5,311 nt of DNA from Candidatus Gastranaerophilales bacterium. GTDB taxonomy: Bacteria; Cyanobacteriota; Vampirovibrionia; Gastranaerophilales; Gastranaerophilaceae. The DNA lies in NCBI GenBank assembly GCA_947632315.1, contig CANROV010000138.1, positions 1 through 5,311 of the forward strand. Reading direction: 5' to 3'. A program made the translations under genes and the position numbers. The notes beneath the pieces are model-generated. The model had not been told where the DNA came from, ran no database searches, and saw nothing but the letters and a program-made list of their open reading frames with translations. Shown piece after piece: positions 5,051 to 5,311 of this stretch; the stretch's first letter is position 1, and every line of letters starts with the position of its first letter.

Positions 5051-5311
5051 TTAACTGTTATGCATTATAAGTAATATATTATATATTTCTTCTAATTTTT
5101 TTGAGTTGAATTTTGGCAAAAGTGATTTTATTTTTGAAATATAGTTCCTATTATCTTCATTATTTATTTGAATTTTTGGCAAAAATAAAACAGAAACATC
5201 AACCTTAAAATATTCAGAGATAGCCGAAAGAACTTCACAAGATATAAAAGTTTTTCCGTTTTCTATTGCGGTAACTGTTTGAGCCTGTATCCCGATAATT
5301 TCAGCCAGTTT
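5051..5311 (-). CDS. XRE-family HTH regulator, C-terminal part, cut by window edge
   Basis: Reading the minus strand from 5311 gives 86 residues without a stop until TAA at 5053-5051. The fragment opens inside an HTH domain with KLAEIIGIQAQTVTAIENGK (residues 1-20 of the fragment), which holds helix 2 and the recognition helix with the 'IENGK' signature. The next segment, to FKVDVSVLFLP (35-45), is the usual end of a Cro/CI domain. The remaining 40 residues are charged and probably helical, possibly for dimerisation; they match no domain I recognise. The start and first helix lie outside the window. It is transcribed in the same direction as the next XRE gene, 60 bp downstream, but the palindrome between them suggests separate control. 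Confidence 0.8.
   Translation of the reverse strand, partial: KLAEIIGIQAQTVTAIENGKTFISCEVLSAISEYFKVDVSVLFLPKIQINNEDNRNYISKIKSLLPKFNSKKLEEIYNILLIMHNS

Noticed and set aside
5042..5074. AAAAGGAG followed by ATG CAT TAT AAG TAA on the plus strand, a possible leader peptide (MHYK)
   Set aside because: It overlaps the end of the minus-strand XRE gene, has only four codons, and has no plus-strand gene after it to control.

Overview
The window is A/T-rich bacterial DNA using the standard bacterial code: comF ends in TGA and Trp is TGG. It holds nine genes, two of them cut by the window edges. Lineage can only be guessed. The site-2 protease fragment at the left edge has a GGYVSFPDDE stretch, and TatC has Gln where many TatC proteins have Glu. 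Both recall cyanobacterium-type homologues. With the A/T richness and the anaerobe-like iron-sulfur proteins, this would fit a non-photosynthetic relative such as Gastranaerophilales/Vampirovibrionia. That is an inference with low confidence.

Layout. (1) At 1-238, minus strand, lies the N-terminal part of an M50 (RseP-like) intramembrane protease. (2) It diverges from comF (309-965, plus), which has a perfect TATAAT just upstream and almost no room for a leader. (3) At 1027-4504, plus strand, four tightly packed genes form an apparent operon. They encode a Tat-signal aldo/keto reductase with a C-terminal 2[4Fe-4S] domain, a five-helix polyferredoxin that looks like NapH fused to NapG, TatA and TatC. 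Their spacing is a 1-base overlap, 20 bp and 3 bp. (4) At 4520-5311, minus strand and convergent with tatC, is a small regulatory cluster. It holds an AbrB/MazE-fold protein, an XRE-family HTH protein and the C-terminal part of a second XRE protein. A perfect 18-bp palindrome sits between the two XRE genes.

How the genes may work together (inference). In the fusion protein, two ferredoxin motifs should lie on the cytoplasmic side after helix 4. An internal KRR twin-arginine motif precedes helix 5, which would put the NapG-like ferredoxin domain outside. The reductase also carries an N-terminal RRDFIK Tat signal and two [4Fe-4S] motifs. The operon therefore supplies an exported redox enzyme, a trans-membrane electron wire to or from it, and a minimal TatAC translocon able to export both folded parts. 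The substrate is unknown. This self-contained exported aldo/keto reductase system is the most interesting content of the window.
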